Shown in pieces: positions 42,713 through 54,705 of a stretch of DNA of 64,000 nt (within the stretch, counting starts at the first letter, position 1; the number at the start of each line of letters is the position of its first letter). The stretch lies in the NCBI GenBank assembly GCA_036250195.1, contig JAVHZZ010000003.1:89982918-90046917 (forward strand), read 5' to 3'. Below the pieces are notes generated by a model, which did not search any database, was not told where the DNA came from, and was given only the letters and a program-made list of their open reading frames with translations. The stretch is from Mixophyes australis. Its lineage: Eukaryota > Chordata > Amphibia > Anura > Limnodynastidae. The translations under genes and the position numbers were made by a program.

Positions 42713-45650
42713 TGAAGACCAAAGTGGAGTCTTCGCATGACACCAGCAGCCGAAGCACGAATCAGTGAGGAACAGGTGAGCGTGTCGGTCTTCGGTTATG
42801 GAAGCCGAACGTCCTCCATGTGACAGATAGCCAGCGTTTAGGGCTATGGGACTATGTTTATTTCTGTGAGTGAATGTTTCATTTGATTGCTGAAGACACT
42901 GCCAAGACTGTTTATCCATCCTGACAAGTAAATAAACATCAAAGTGGTTCAGCAGAAACCTGTGTGAGGAGCCATCTGTTTGCACGCTTTTTGCAAGTTT
43001 GATCAAGCCAACAAATCCAAGGTGGTGAGGTATGCAAAACCTCTTGACTACAATGTTTGCTTTCTGCATGCAAAAAGTGTTGCAATCTCTTAACACAGAG
43101 ACAAATTCATAAAGTTTTTTTTGCTTGCAAGTACTGCAAAAACCTGCTTATTTTAAATGTTTGTTTGCAAATGTGTAAAATTGTTTACTACAATATCTTT
43201 GCTGCAAATGTGAAGAAATTATAGGTGACACAAACCTTAATCACAAAGCAAATATGTAAAACTGTTTATTACAAAATCTTTGCTGCAATTGTGTGGAGTT
43301 TATAGGTGTTTCAAAGCAGGTGTATGGAATTGATTGATGGTTGTTTGTTGTGAACCATATTTAGGCCACACATATATGTGTTTTTAAATTGAAAGCTAAC
43401 TTACCAGGAGGAACCCCAAAAGCCTCCAAACAGCCATCCAATGCCAGCATTCCCCCTCAGCTATTGACACCAACATGTCTCTCAGACAAATACAGAAGTG
43501 GAAGTTGCTCAATCAATTTATACACTCAAACACTTAAAAACACATATATGTATGACCCAAATATATGGGACTCTCATTGTTTAGAGTTAGGACCACCTTA
43601 TTAGCAAAAGCGTTGTGGAGTGTCGGGTGGCTTTAACATACATTTGCAAATGTGTGCAATCTGGATAATTTTATACTGTGAATTTAAATTTCAGTGAGCT
43701 AGTCCAGCAGAAAGTAAAATTTTGATTTAACTCACCTGTGCAAATCCATATTCGCACACACAATACATTTCTAAAAATGAAGGTGTGAACAGGACATCAA
43801 ACTTAAAGTTGGTTTATATGGGAAAGCTACTAACAGACATATAGCATACATTTTAATGTAAAGGTTTCAGGAGTTAATTTCAATTAAATATATTTGAGGA
43901 AGGCAGTGACTGTGGACTTAGCATTTTTCTTACACAGTCAGAAAATCTATTTAAGGTAACCATCAGAAATCTTTATGAACTTCTAGTGAACTTATAGTGA
44001 CTGATAACATACAGCAATAGACTAGTAGTCAGTTATAAAGCAAGTTTACATTTAATTTAACATATATTTTTCTTGGTGTTACAAGATGCCTTTTAACACT
44101 GGATCATCTTTTACTTCACACTCTGGAGCCATTAAAAATATTGGACTGAAGGTTTGGAATAATCAAGTGTTTAGCTATTTTCTCCTTAAATTATTTTCAT
44201 ACCTTTTTGAGTAGGGTTTTTAAAACCAAAATTGACACTGAACTGCTCTTTATTATGTATTTGATGTGTGTAGTTTAATTTTTTTCCTTGTGAAAAATAG
44301 ATGAGTCAATTTTCAGCACATTTCCTATCCTGCTATTTTTCATAGTACATAAGCCCTGCATTCATGTAGTCTTTAGCTCTTCTATACCTGGAAATAATTG
44401 AAAAAATGTGAAGCATAAACAATAATTTAACACTATGCCAGTATAGTAGTAATTTGCCAATAAAATGCAAAATGCATAGATGTAGCAAACCATGGCAATC
44501 AATGAGCAACTAGGTTTGGTTGGTCTATAACAAGCGAGACAATAAAAGCAAATGCCTGATTGGTTGTTATAATATACAAATGGAGCATTTTATTTTGGCA
44601 CTTGTGGTGTAATCTAGTGATCCCTGAACTGTGGAATATGCTTCTGGTCATGCCATACATGACCATCCATCTATATTGTTAACCACTCTTGCTCCTTTAT
44701 TAAATTAAGGTCACATGTAGGTGACAGGCACTTGATTGCATTGTTTGTCACCCAGAAACATCTGTAAGTTACTGCACATTATTAGGGAATACTCCCATAT
44801 GTGTTTTAAAGAAATGAGATGACTCAATTAGGGTAGCAATCTTTTTCAATAGAGCATGTGGGGTTGCCTATTCCTATCTGTATATTCTGTATTCCAAGTT
44901 TGGTTGCTTATTTTCCACTAACTGAGACTCCTGACACAAATGGACAAATAGTATAATATGGAACTATGTTGTTTTTATTTGACTCACAAATGGAAACATA
45001 TGGTGTCTTTTCTTTCCTAAGCTAATGTCAATAAATATGAAGAATAAGGGGGGCTTAGCCGAGCTGAAGGAAAACCCTGTTGGTGTGAGCTCCATCACCC
45101 CAACAATAGCTTCTTTTTAGCTATAAAAATCATGAAATTCATATAAACCTTTTTAAAACATCTAAACCTATCGAAGAGTTTGTTTGGTGTATTTTTTTTG
45201 CTACATTTCCTCTTTAAAATTCCTTTTTTCTATTTTTGTGCACTTATAAACAAGCATTATGACATAGACTGTAACAAGGTCATCTCATCTGTGACACCCA
45301 TTGCTTTAATATTAGAAATTACCAGCTGCACTAGTACTAAGTAAGACTGTGATCTGTTACTATGTGGATTTCATTCCCTATTATAAACTATGGAGCTTGC
45401 CTATGTGGTTTCCTAAGTTTCTTGTACTTTTGGGACATTTGTCCAGATTTAGAGAACCATATTACCCTCATTGTGGGACTTGATTCCTAAAGTTTGGGTC
45501 GAATTTGCCTTTTTATCGCGGCAGACTGTCATTGTGATATTTTATACTAGTACACGAAATAGAGGAATGGTATAGAAGTCACAGAGAACGCCATATTCTT
45601 TTTGATCAGGCTTGAAAATACTGCAGTTGCTTTAGTATTGACATGATTAA
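42713..45650. other. No gene seen
   Basis: Irregular TTTGC/GCAAA repeats near 43040-43320, otherwise AT-rich unassigned sequence. Confidence 0.4.
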
Positions 45651-45837
45651 TATATATTTTGATGTTTTTAAATCAATATATTTTTAATGTTTTTAGATTT
45701 TTCCATTTGTATTTTTTTTTACATTATTTATATATTTTAATTGATCCACTGAATATATTTAACTTTTTGGAGATTATAGATCACCTAGACCTTAGGCGCT
45801 GCTTACATGCAACATCAGAAGAAGTCGACTTAAGGGG

Positions 45838-46245
45838 ACATAACCAAATATCTTAAGAAAACGGATCAGCTAAATGTAGGTACATCAAGAGGGGCTTATA
45901 ATTACTCATATGGACCAGACCTCGCCCCAGAGGAACTCTCGCTTGCTAGAATCAAATCAATGATGTCTTTCCTAGTCCAAGACATCAAAATTACTTTCCA
46001 CTCAGAATTACAAGTGGCAATGCCAAGATCGTTTGAACTGGCCTCTATTACTGGCATATCTGACACTCTCAAAGCCACATTTGACAAGATGTCTCAATTT
46101 GCTAACATAGTAGACCAAGAACTGACCTTACTCAGAACAAATATGGACAGTGTAAAAGACAAGCTTGTATATCTTGGGAACAGAGCAAGGTGTAACAATA
46201 TACAAATAAAATGGATTCCTGATTTGGTTGACACTGTTGTGCTGC
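45838..46245 (+). pseudogene. L1/Tx1-like ORF1 fragment
   Basis: Without a frame break, the reading gives a helical segment (HSELQVAM, FDKMSQFANIVDQELTLLRT, MDSVKDKLVYLGNRARC) followed by NNIQIKWIPD. The coiled coil running into LENRSRRNNIRIRGIPE is the conserved junction of L1 and Tx1 ORF1 proteins, an RNA-binding chaperone. The RRM that should follow is missing. ORF2 is not nearby. Confidence 0.65.
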
Positions 46246-46656
46246 CTTTATACCTCACTATTATTAAACCAAGCACATAGAACTTACCAAAGGAGATTAA
46301 AGTCAACTGCGTATCATGGTAGCGTCCACAATAAAACATGTATTCCATTTTGGGGCCATAATCTGCAACTTTTTTTACCAGATTTGCTACAGCAACATTG
46401 AAAAAACAGCTTCATATAGTCATTATCACAAAATCACTGTATGATCACAATGTGAAAAATAAGTTAGGCTTCCCCTTCAACTTGCAATTTTCCAAGGGTG
46501 GTAGAAGACTCACCGCAAGTGGAGCGAACTATTAGCCTAACATTCATCTGTTATTAATGGCTCCCTACTTACCTTTCTCATCTTTGGTGAATTCTGTTCT
46601 GTCAGCTCACCTTTTACCTTTCCTCCTATATCCTTCTATTCTTACCCTTTCTCCTA

Positions 46657-46771
<115 letters not shown>

Positions 46772-46779
46772 GATATTTT

Positions 46780-48110
46780 AATGATATTTTAATACCTCAT
46801 ATACCTAAGAGTGACAGGATAATATATAAAAAATGCACATCTGATTTAAACTAATTATGTCTTGTTAATTATATTTATATTGAACTTTACTATGTTTCAA
46901 CTTGTTCTGCTTTTTAGAAACTCTCATAATAAAAACATAAAAATAAATATGAACAAATTCAATGATATTAGTGCACTTTCAAATGATCAATTCCTTTAAT
47001 ATACAGGAGTGAATGTATGCGTAGTATTTTAGGTTTTCCATAAAAAATCCCCACCCGCAAAGTTTGGTGAACCATGCCTAAAATATGCTTAATAACATTT
47101 AAAAATGACACTAGTAGCTTCCACATTGCCCCTGGTATTACCATTCTTAATACAGAGCAGTATGCAGGAAAAGGCAGTTCTAACAGTGAATGCAAGAAAA
47201 GGCACATACAAAGTAGACCATAACCATCCTCTCTCCCATGCTTTCCTAGATCTGCCTCTGATCTGCACTTATGCACCTGGGTACTATCAGCTATCGTCTC
47301 AATTTCGACTTCAAGTCCCACTAGCTTCTATTATTTCATCATTACCTTCTCACTCTAACTCAGTGATAGGCAACTGGAGGGACAGAGGGCCACATACGAC
47401 CCCTAAAGTTTTCACCTGCAGTCCCAAACTCCTTCCTGCTTTATGTACAGTCGGTTCTTTTCTCACCTTTATGCCCCATCAGCCTCAGCTATTATTTTCT
47501 GTTTTATGCCCTATGAAGCTTAAGCCATGACCTCCACTCTTATTGAAAATTGTAGCAGCAAATATGGCTTGGTGGGACATAACACACAAAACAAGACTGA
47601 ACTTGACCGTATTATTTGCCCGAGCAGCCAGATTGCACATCACGCGACCTCCTCCTCAATACAATGCAGGGTGGTCATGCAGCGCCAGCAGCATATTTGA
47701 GGTCAGAGTAGGAGGGACATACAGTCTCAACCACATGGTTCCTCTTTTCTCCTTGGGAAATAGCTACATAATTACTGCTTACTTCATTAAAGATTTATGC
47801 CCCAGTATGCTACAAAGATGTTTATGTCTATTTTTTTTCACTTACATATTGTTTACCAGGGGGCACATTAAAAACAAATTAAACAGGTTGACTGATGGAA
47901 ACCTCAGTGCAGATTTGTTTGTTATAACTGGTAATAAATATCTTACATAAAAATGACTGCTGGTATGTTTGTACAGATAAGTGAAACTTCCATTGATTAA
48001 ATATATTTCTTTTAACTTATTAATCAAAGTAAGGGTAATGGGCAGACCTTCTGAAGGTAAAAGGGCTACCCATGGGGTCCTTGAAGTGAAGCAGGTAGCC
48101 CATTACTGCA
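46780..48110. other. No gene seen; hAT-type end at 47361
   Basis: CAGTGATAGGCAACTGGAG at 47361 matches a common hAT terminus (CAGTGGTAGGCAACC). A possible other end (inverted CAGTAATGGGCTACCTGC) is at 48106, but the flanking 8-mers do not match. Confidence 0.4.
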
Positions 48111-48321
48111 CTATATTGTAAGCCTTCACGAGCAGGGCCCTCTCTATTCTCTGTTTCATACCTAACTCTTCAATGATAATCTTGCATGTACTTGTTCTGT
48201 TTTTATGTATGATTTATTTCAATTTTATGCATGTTTGTTTATATGTATGATTTGTTTTATGTATGATTTTTATACCAACAGTCTGTCGTTACAGAGTTTT
48301 GTGGTGCCTTACAAATAAATA
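48111..48321 (+). mobile_element. L2 3' end fragment
   Basis: ATTGTAAGCCTTCACGAGCA, GGGCCCTCTC... to GTTTTGTGGTGCCTTACAAA, TAAATAATG: the same 3' untranslated region as at 28620-28858, more decayed and without coding. Confidence 0.75.
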
Positions 48322-49312
48322 ATGGGGTGAAGCTATTACGTCCACAGTAGGCAATCAGAGCTAGCACACTTCCACTTTAAATGATGCTGTACTTGATGCA
48401 CATATACCTATTGAATGTAGACATAAAGAGAAGAAGAGGTACCAAGGCTCACATTACTGTGAAAGGCATATTATCCCATTTTTATTGCAAGGTAGATAAT
48501 GTATTTAGCATAAATAATTGCAATCCCTTTAACAGAAATGTGAGCCAAGGTTCTCTTGGTTCTCTCTTGGTCCTAACTTTCATTAAAAAAATATAAACTC
48601 TCTACAATGAGCAGACAATACCATACTGTACATAGCGATCTTAATAAAAAAAGGACCGTCTAGCCAATAATTTGCTAAACAATTCTAGCTGAATTATATC
48701 CCAAAGGGCTTTCAAATAAGCAGAACACGTATTGATGTTACACAGCAACTAACAGAACAACTGCATGATTATTCAGCAAGCTTTATACAGTTCTTAATTA
48801 AAATGCATGTACAGGGCCATATGTCAAGTGCACAATGCAGTTTATTCAATACACATTAATTAAAAATCTTTTTATTTACTATGGTCTCTCATGTTTGTTT
48901 TATTACAGTCTAGGGAATGATTTGTTCAGATGGTATGTTATTTTACTTGGAACAAAATTAGATTAACTGATTTTATATCTTGGGGGATTAAGTCATCCTC
49001 CAAAGTTCTGTGTCCTCACTACCCAAATTACTGTCACTTAGGGATCCCAATCACTGGGGGTCTACAGCTGTTTCTACAGCTGCTCCCATTTTTCTAACAA
49101 ATCAAATGGCTTAGGAAAATATTTGGCAAATACTGAATTAAATCTTTATCTCCTAATCTATGTTAATTACAAAAGGCATAAAGACCACTTAGGGGATCAT
49201 TTAGAGGTGAATGAATTTGCGCTTTGAATGTATATAGGAAAAGAAACACATAATTATATGAATATGTTTAACTCAAGAATCGGTAGCATTTGCACCAGAT
49301 GTATGTCAGGTG
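48322..49312. other. No gene seen
   Basis: Unassigned AT-rich sequence. Confidence 0.4.
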
Positions 49313-50640
49313 AATCCAGTGCCGGTGCTAACATGTCTGTCGCCCTCCTGCAAAAATACATTTGCTCCCCCTCTTTTATAAATTTATTTGTTCATTCAAT
49401 AATGATTTTCTTCTTTTAATACAAATCAAATAGCAAAATTTCATAAAGAGAGTAATACAAATAAGTACATAAAACCGTGAACATTTATTGTTATATGAAT
49501 AATATAAATGAAAAATATGTATTCTTTGGTGAGAAGTATAGAATTGAAAAAAAGCCCCCTCATCACACTGCGCCCCCTCTGTCGTCACAATGTATCCCCT
49601 TCATCATCACACTTCTTTCATCATTAGTGCTCTCATTCATCATATTGTGCCCTTCAACATCATCCCTCTGTGCCCTCCTTCACTATCCAACTGTGCCCCC
49701 CCTTCATTATCACACAGTTTCCCCCCTTCTTCATCACAGTTTCACCCCTTTCATCGCAGCTTCCCCCTCTTCATCACCAATGTTTCACTCCCTTCAGCAT
49801 CACAGCTTCAACCCCTTCATCATCACAGTTTCCCCTCCTTTATCATCACAGATTCATCCCCTTCATCCTCACAGCTTCACCTCCTTTATCATCACAGCTT
49901 CATCACCTTTATCATCACAGTTTCATCCCCTTTATCATCACAGTTTCATACCCTTTATCATCACAGCTTCAACCCCTTCATCATCACAGCTTTACCTCCT
50001 TTATCATCACAGCTTCATTCCCTTTATCATCACAGCTTCATCCCCTTTATCATTCCAGCTTCACCTATTCATTATCACACTGCCCCCCCTGCATTATCAC
50101 AGTTTCACTCCTATTTCATTGTCACAGTTTCACCCCCCCTTCATAGTCACAGGTTCACCATCCCACTTCATTATCACAGATACACCCCCCCTGCATTATC
50201 ACTGTTTCACCCCCTTCAATATCACAGTTATCACAGTTTCACCCCCCCTGCATTATCACAGTTTAACCCCCTCCCTGCATTATCACAGTTTCACCCCTCC
50301 TGCATTATCACAGTTTCACCCCCCCTTCGTTATCACAGTTTCACCCCCCTTCATTATCAATTTCCCCCCCTGCTCATTATTACATTGTCCCTCCATTTTT
50401 ACTTACTTTTCCACGATCTTCACCTGTTCCTCTTCTGTATTCTTATCTTCAGTGCAGCTCCCTATGCGGCTCCTCAATGACAGTGTTGGGGCGTGATGAT
50501 GTCACACCATACACTGTCAGTGAGCATGGAGCCGTGGCAGAGAGGAGGGCACGGGTGGCAGTGGACAGCGGGGAAAGCAGGTGGGGTAAGCCCCCCCCCA
50601 CACCCCCTGGCTGCTTACCAGGCCTTCCAACACATTAAGT
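49313..50640. mobile_element. hAT-like non-autonomous element with C-rich minisatellite
   Basis: Starts CAGTGCCGGTGCTAACATG. A minisatellite of about 24-bp units (CCTTTATCATCACAGCTTCA, with CCC variants) fills 49560-50380. After it lies a foldback (GGCTCCTCAATGACAGTGT near 50468 and ACACTGTCAGTGAGCATGG near 50512) around GATGATGTCA, then a G-rich part near 50560. Layout and loop recall 53290-53690 and 32934-39199. The right end is not defined. Confidence 0.45.
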
Positions 50641-51120
50641 GGTTTATATTAGTGTTTCCATTTTTTGGTCACTACCTATAGTTTATGTTTTTGTCCAGCA
50701 AACCAAATAAACAATGGAAGGATGGAACTGCCTCATGAGTACAGTGGATACAAGGCTACAAACACACAGACAATTGACATGTGGTACCACAACATACAAC
50801 ACTGTGTCTATGGCTCCAAACCAACTGTTATGCTTGAGATAATCTAATGAAAATCAGATCATTATTGAACCTGTTGGTAAGTGAGGTCATCAGATGATTG
50901 GCCTGTGTATGCTTTGACCTGCATGTAGTTAATTTAAGGAGAGTCTACATGAAGGAGTTTTCCGTTGAAAAGAAAGACACAGGAAAGTACTAAAAATAGT
51001 CCTGGTATTTCAGGATTGATTTGAAAGATGCTTGTGGATTTTAAGGAAACTAATGACATCAATGAAAAGTGACACCTAATGAGATGAGGATAAGTGAAAT
51101 GTCATACTTTTTTTTGGCCA

Positions 51121-52680
51121 AATGTACAGTAGTAACATAGTTGATGAGGTTGAAAAAAGACACCAGTCCATGAAGTTCAACCTATTTTGAATCTTCTGAG
51201 ATCCTGCACTTATATTTGAAATTGATCTGTGAAAATCCCCCCAAACCCAATATTGCAGTCCTATTTTTTCCCTATATCCACTACTATCCTTCATTTTAAT
51301 TAACGGTCGTATCCCCGGATACACTTTTCCGCTAAAAATTTGTCTAACCCAATCTTAAATATATGTATTGAATCCGCCATCACAACCTTCCCTGGCAATG
51401 AATTCCATATCTCGGCTGCTCTTACTGTAAAGAACCCCTTCCTTTGCTGGTTGTGAATTTTTTAACCTTAGGGGGTGACCAAATGTCCTGTGTAAAGTCC
51501 TTGGGGTAAAAAGTTCCCATTAAAGTTCTCTGTGTTGACCCTTAATGTATTTGTACATAGTAATCATATCTCCTCTTAGACGCCTCTTTTCTAAAGTAAA
51601 CATGCCTAAACTGGCTAACCTTTCCTCATAACTTCAAATATAAAATAGTGAGATCAAAGACAGCGCTTCACTTTTAACAGCAGCCCGCTGGAGTTCAAAG
51701 GGAATATACACAGAATTCCCAACAATTCATTAATGTTAACAATAATATTAGTGAAGACCTACAGGCGCTATTATGTTCCCTATAAAGAAAAAAAAATAGA
51801 ATGGAAGAATACTTAAATTGTATGCTGGTAATCCTCCAATTCTTATTTCTCACGAATTGTTCATATAATCATAGAACAAAGAGAAAAAGAGGAAAATAGT
51901 GTGATACAGTCAGAGATAATACATATATCAGTAAAACTCTAAAATGGTGAATAAATGCAGAAAATCTTCTTTTATAGGTGGACGCCCCCTTTGGTGGGGT
52001 ACTCACAAGAGTTAGATGAAATATAAGCCCATCAGTTTGTAGTTTTTTCTCTCTACTTTTCACAGGATCTTGGTCCATAAGTCAATTCCATTGATAATCA
52101 TCATATGTGTTTCACAAAAAGAAATAAAAAATAGAATATCTAGTATGATATTGTTTGAGTAAAATTTATTCATATAATCACCAAGATGTATGATAAAATA
52201 ATAAAAACAATGTATAACTACTCCTACTAGACAGATGGAGTATTCAGGCAGATGATATAGGTTCACAGGGCTTCCAAATAGGTCACAATGTGGGACAGCC
52301 AGAACTTAACATCCATTGAATGGAGGAGGTAAATGATCAGTCAACAAGCTCCAACATGTTTCGACCTAGAATGGTCTTTCTCAAGGTGCATAACTTAATG
52401 ACTTCATCTCCTTTATCAATTTTGTCGCCTTCTTTGAACCCTTTCTAGTTCCAAATTATCTTTTTTATAGAGTGGTGCCCATAACTGTACTGCATATTCA
52501 AGATGAGGTCTTACCAACGATTTATACAGTGGCAAAATTACACTGTCTTCCCTTGCATCTATACCCCTTTTTATGCATGCCAATACTTTATTTGCCCTTG
52601 CAGCTGCTGCTTGACATTGAGCACTATTGTTAAGTCTACTGTCTACGAGCACTCCCAAAACTTCAGAAAAAAACAGTCTA
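51121..52680 (-). mobile_element. CR1-like LINE 3' end, split by an insertion
   Basis: On the minus strand, 52680-52397 reads LGVLVDSRLN, AAAARANKVLACIKRGI, VILPLYKSLVRPHLEYAVQL and LERVQRR. After the insertion, 51626 onward continues [31 protein letters not shown], then a decayed tail. This is the conserved C-terminal RT region of CR1-type LINEs. CATAACTT at 51627-51634 and 52389-52396 is the duplication made by the insertion at 51635-52388. Stops make it non-coding. Confidence 0.85.
51635..52388 (-). mobile_element. Penelope-like insertion in the CR1 copy
   Basis: 754 bp between two CATAACTT copies. On the minus strand it begins CCTTGAGAAAGACCATTCTA, GGTCGAAACATGTTGGAGC. That has the pattern (C)TTGANAA, stem GACC/GGTC, CGAAAC, similar to the hammerhead-like core at 36568. 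The rest is AT-rich with no ORF. An assignment to Penelope-like terminal repeats is inference. Confidence 0.5.
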
Positions 52681-53289
52681 TCCCAATTAATATCAATACA
52701 AAAATAAATAATTTGGTATGTTGTACAAGAGGTTGAACCATATTGTCCCTTTAATGCCCTAATGGTTAATTTTGCACATTTGTCAAGTCATGCAGGAGTT
52801 GGTCACTGCACAACCATATTTTTGTGAAAATCCATTGAGAGACTGATCAATAGACTAACTGCCCTGTTGGTGGAAATGTATGCTACAACTGTCTTTTTTT
52901 ATAACTTGCCTATTTGTTCTTTAAAAAAACAAAGAAAGCCAAACATAGTAATATTTTCGGTGCTTTTAGTATACACAAAATAGTTATGCATACTTTGAGA
53001 TAATAATCACATCCCCCAAATAGACTAACCTTGCACTATTGAGTTTTTGCAGGACAATGTGAAATATTGATTTATTACTTTCAAACATATACATTACTCT
53101 TACTCAGAGTTTTAATATACAGGAGATATCCACTTTTTTCATATCAATCATTTAATAATGTTGTTTGCACATATTGTCAGTTATATTTTTGCTCTCATTT
53201 GATTTAAAAGCATAAATATATCAGTTATTCTACACCATTAGTTCTTAAAGAGAATTTGTCAGCTTTGGGGAAGTGCACTATGCATGTAA

Positions 53290-53690
53290 AAAAAGTCTCT
53301 CTGTTTTTGTCTCCCATTTCTTTTTTGCTGTGCCCCTTTTTCAATCTTTTTCTTACTTTCCTACTGCCTTCTTTCTTCTTTTCTTCAAGTTTTCTTCTGT
53401 CTTCCATCGTGGCTCCTTATGGTGCGCTCCTCACTGCTCTGTTTGCAATGAATGTCGGTCGGGACGTGCATGATGATGTCACATCTGACATTCATTGCAA
53501 ATGGAAAAGGAAGGAGGACGTTGGCCAACAGGAGATTATATATAAAAATTTTAAAGAAAGTTTTTTAAGGCTGACGGAGAAGCGGGGAATGGCAGGTGGG
53601 TGGAGTGCCCCTCAGGCTTGGCGTCCCTCCCCCCACCTTGCTTACCCCACTTACCGTGTCCTGGGTGAAACATGGTGTATACTTATGCTT
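53290..53690. mobile_element. Possible hAT-like element, minisatellite family relative
   Basis: A pyrimidine-rich part (53310-53400) is followed by a perfect 15-bp inverted repeat (TTTGCAATGAATGTC at 53442-53456; GACATTCATTGCAAA at 53487-53501) around GATGATGTCA. A G-rich segment with GGGGAATGGCAGGTGGG follows. The arrangement matches 50390-50600. Ends are not certain. Confidence 0.35.
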
Positions 53691-53889
53691 CACAATAGTG
53701 TAGAGGTGTGACTTGACATTGTTAGTAGTAAACGCTAAAATCGTTTTGTACACAATTTAAGAATGTAATAAAGCGACATATACACAAGAGAAAATAATGT
53801 CTTCAATAAATGCAAAAGTTATTTTTTTTAATAATATAAAATGTATTTAAATTCCAATACCTCCAAATCTGTTGTTTTCTGATTTAAAA

Positions 53890-54705
53890 TAAATGGGATT
53901 CTTCATTACTGCAGTAGTCCAAATGGCCACCAAAACAACTATGACCCATCAAGGCATGGACTCCACAAGACCTTTGAAGGTGTCCTGTGGTATCTGGCAC
54001 CAAGACATTAGCAGGAGATCTGTCTAGTCCTGTAAGTTGCGAGGTGGAACCTCCATGGATCGAACTTGTTTTAGTAGCACATCCCACAGATGCTCGATCA
54101 GATTGAGATCTTGGGAATTTAGAAGCCAAGTCAACACCTTAATCTCTTTGTCATGTTCCTTACACCTGAGCAATTTTTGCAGTATGACAGGGTGCATTTT
54201 CCTGATGAAAGAGGCCACTGCCATCAGGGAACACCATTGCCATGATGAGGTGTACTTGGTCTGAAACAATGTTTAGGTAGGTGGTAAGGGTCAAAGTAAC
54301 TTCCACATGAATTCCAGGACCCAATTTTTCCCAGAGCACCACACTGCCTCTGCTGGCTTACCTTCTTCCCATAGTGCATCCTGGTGTAATCTCTTCCCCA
54401 GTTAAATGAAGCACACACACCCAGCCGTCCAAATGATAAAAAATAAAACATGATTCTTCAGACCAGTCCACCTTCTTACATTGCTCCATGGTCTAGTTCT
54501 GGAGCTTACTTGGCCATTTTAGGTGTTGTCGGCATGGGAACTGTGACCGGCCTGTGGCTTCCAACACCTCAAATTGAAGAACTGACTGTTCACATTCTAC
54601 TTAATATATTCCACCCCTTGACAGGTGACATTATAACAGGATAATCAATGTTATTCACTTCACTTGTCAGTGGTTTTAATGTTGTGGCTGATTGGTGTAA
54701 ATATT
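53890..54705 (-). mobile_element. Tc1/mariner element, left end lost
   Basis: The right terminus, read inward, is TACACCAATCAGCCACAACA, TTAAAACCACTGAC, a well-known Tc1/mariner inverted repeat. The left inverted repeat is missing; the element stops near 53890. Confidence 0.8.
53930..54520 (-). pseudogene. Tc1/mariner transposase, decayed
   Basis: Segments in three frames: VDWSEESCFIF-type start (first Asp region), VVLWEKLGPGIHVEV, FHQENAPCHTAKIAQ and LNSQDLNLIEHLWDVLLKQV. Relatives have FQQDNAPCHTA and NSPDLNPIEHLWD. The second catalytic Asp before NAPCH is Glu here, while the Glu of the IEHLWD block is kept. The DNA-binding N-terminus is absent. Multiple frameshifts; not functional. Confidence 0.8.

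Noticed and set aside
42398..43096. Minus-strand frames of 67-137 codons
   Set aside because: The first two translate the 41-bp minisatellite; the last starts in its flank and has no recognisable domain.
47361..48106. hAT-like pair of ends
   Set aside because: CAGTGATAGGCAAC and CAGTAATGGGCTAC are similar, but the adjacent 8-mers do not match.
49477..50496. 339-codon frame rich in Ser, His and Pro, with overlapping frames
   Set aside because: Product of the C-rich 24-bp minisatellite; period a multiple of three keeps several frames open.
49313..53668. hAT element from 49313 to a CTG at 53668 with GGTGAATC/GGTGAAAC flanks
   Set aside because: One mismatch in eight and poor agreement of the ends; not enough to claim a pair.
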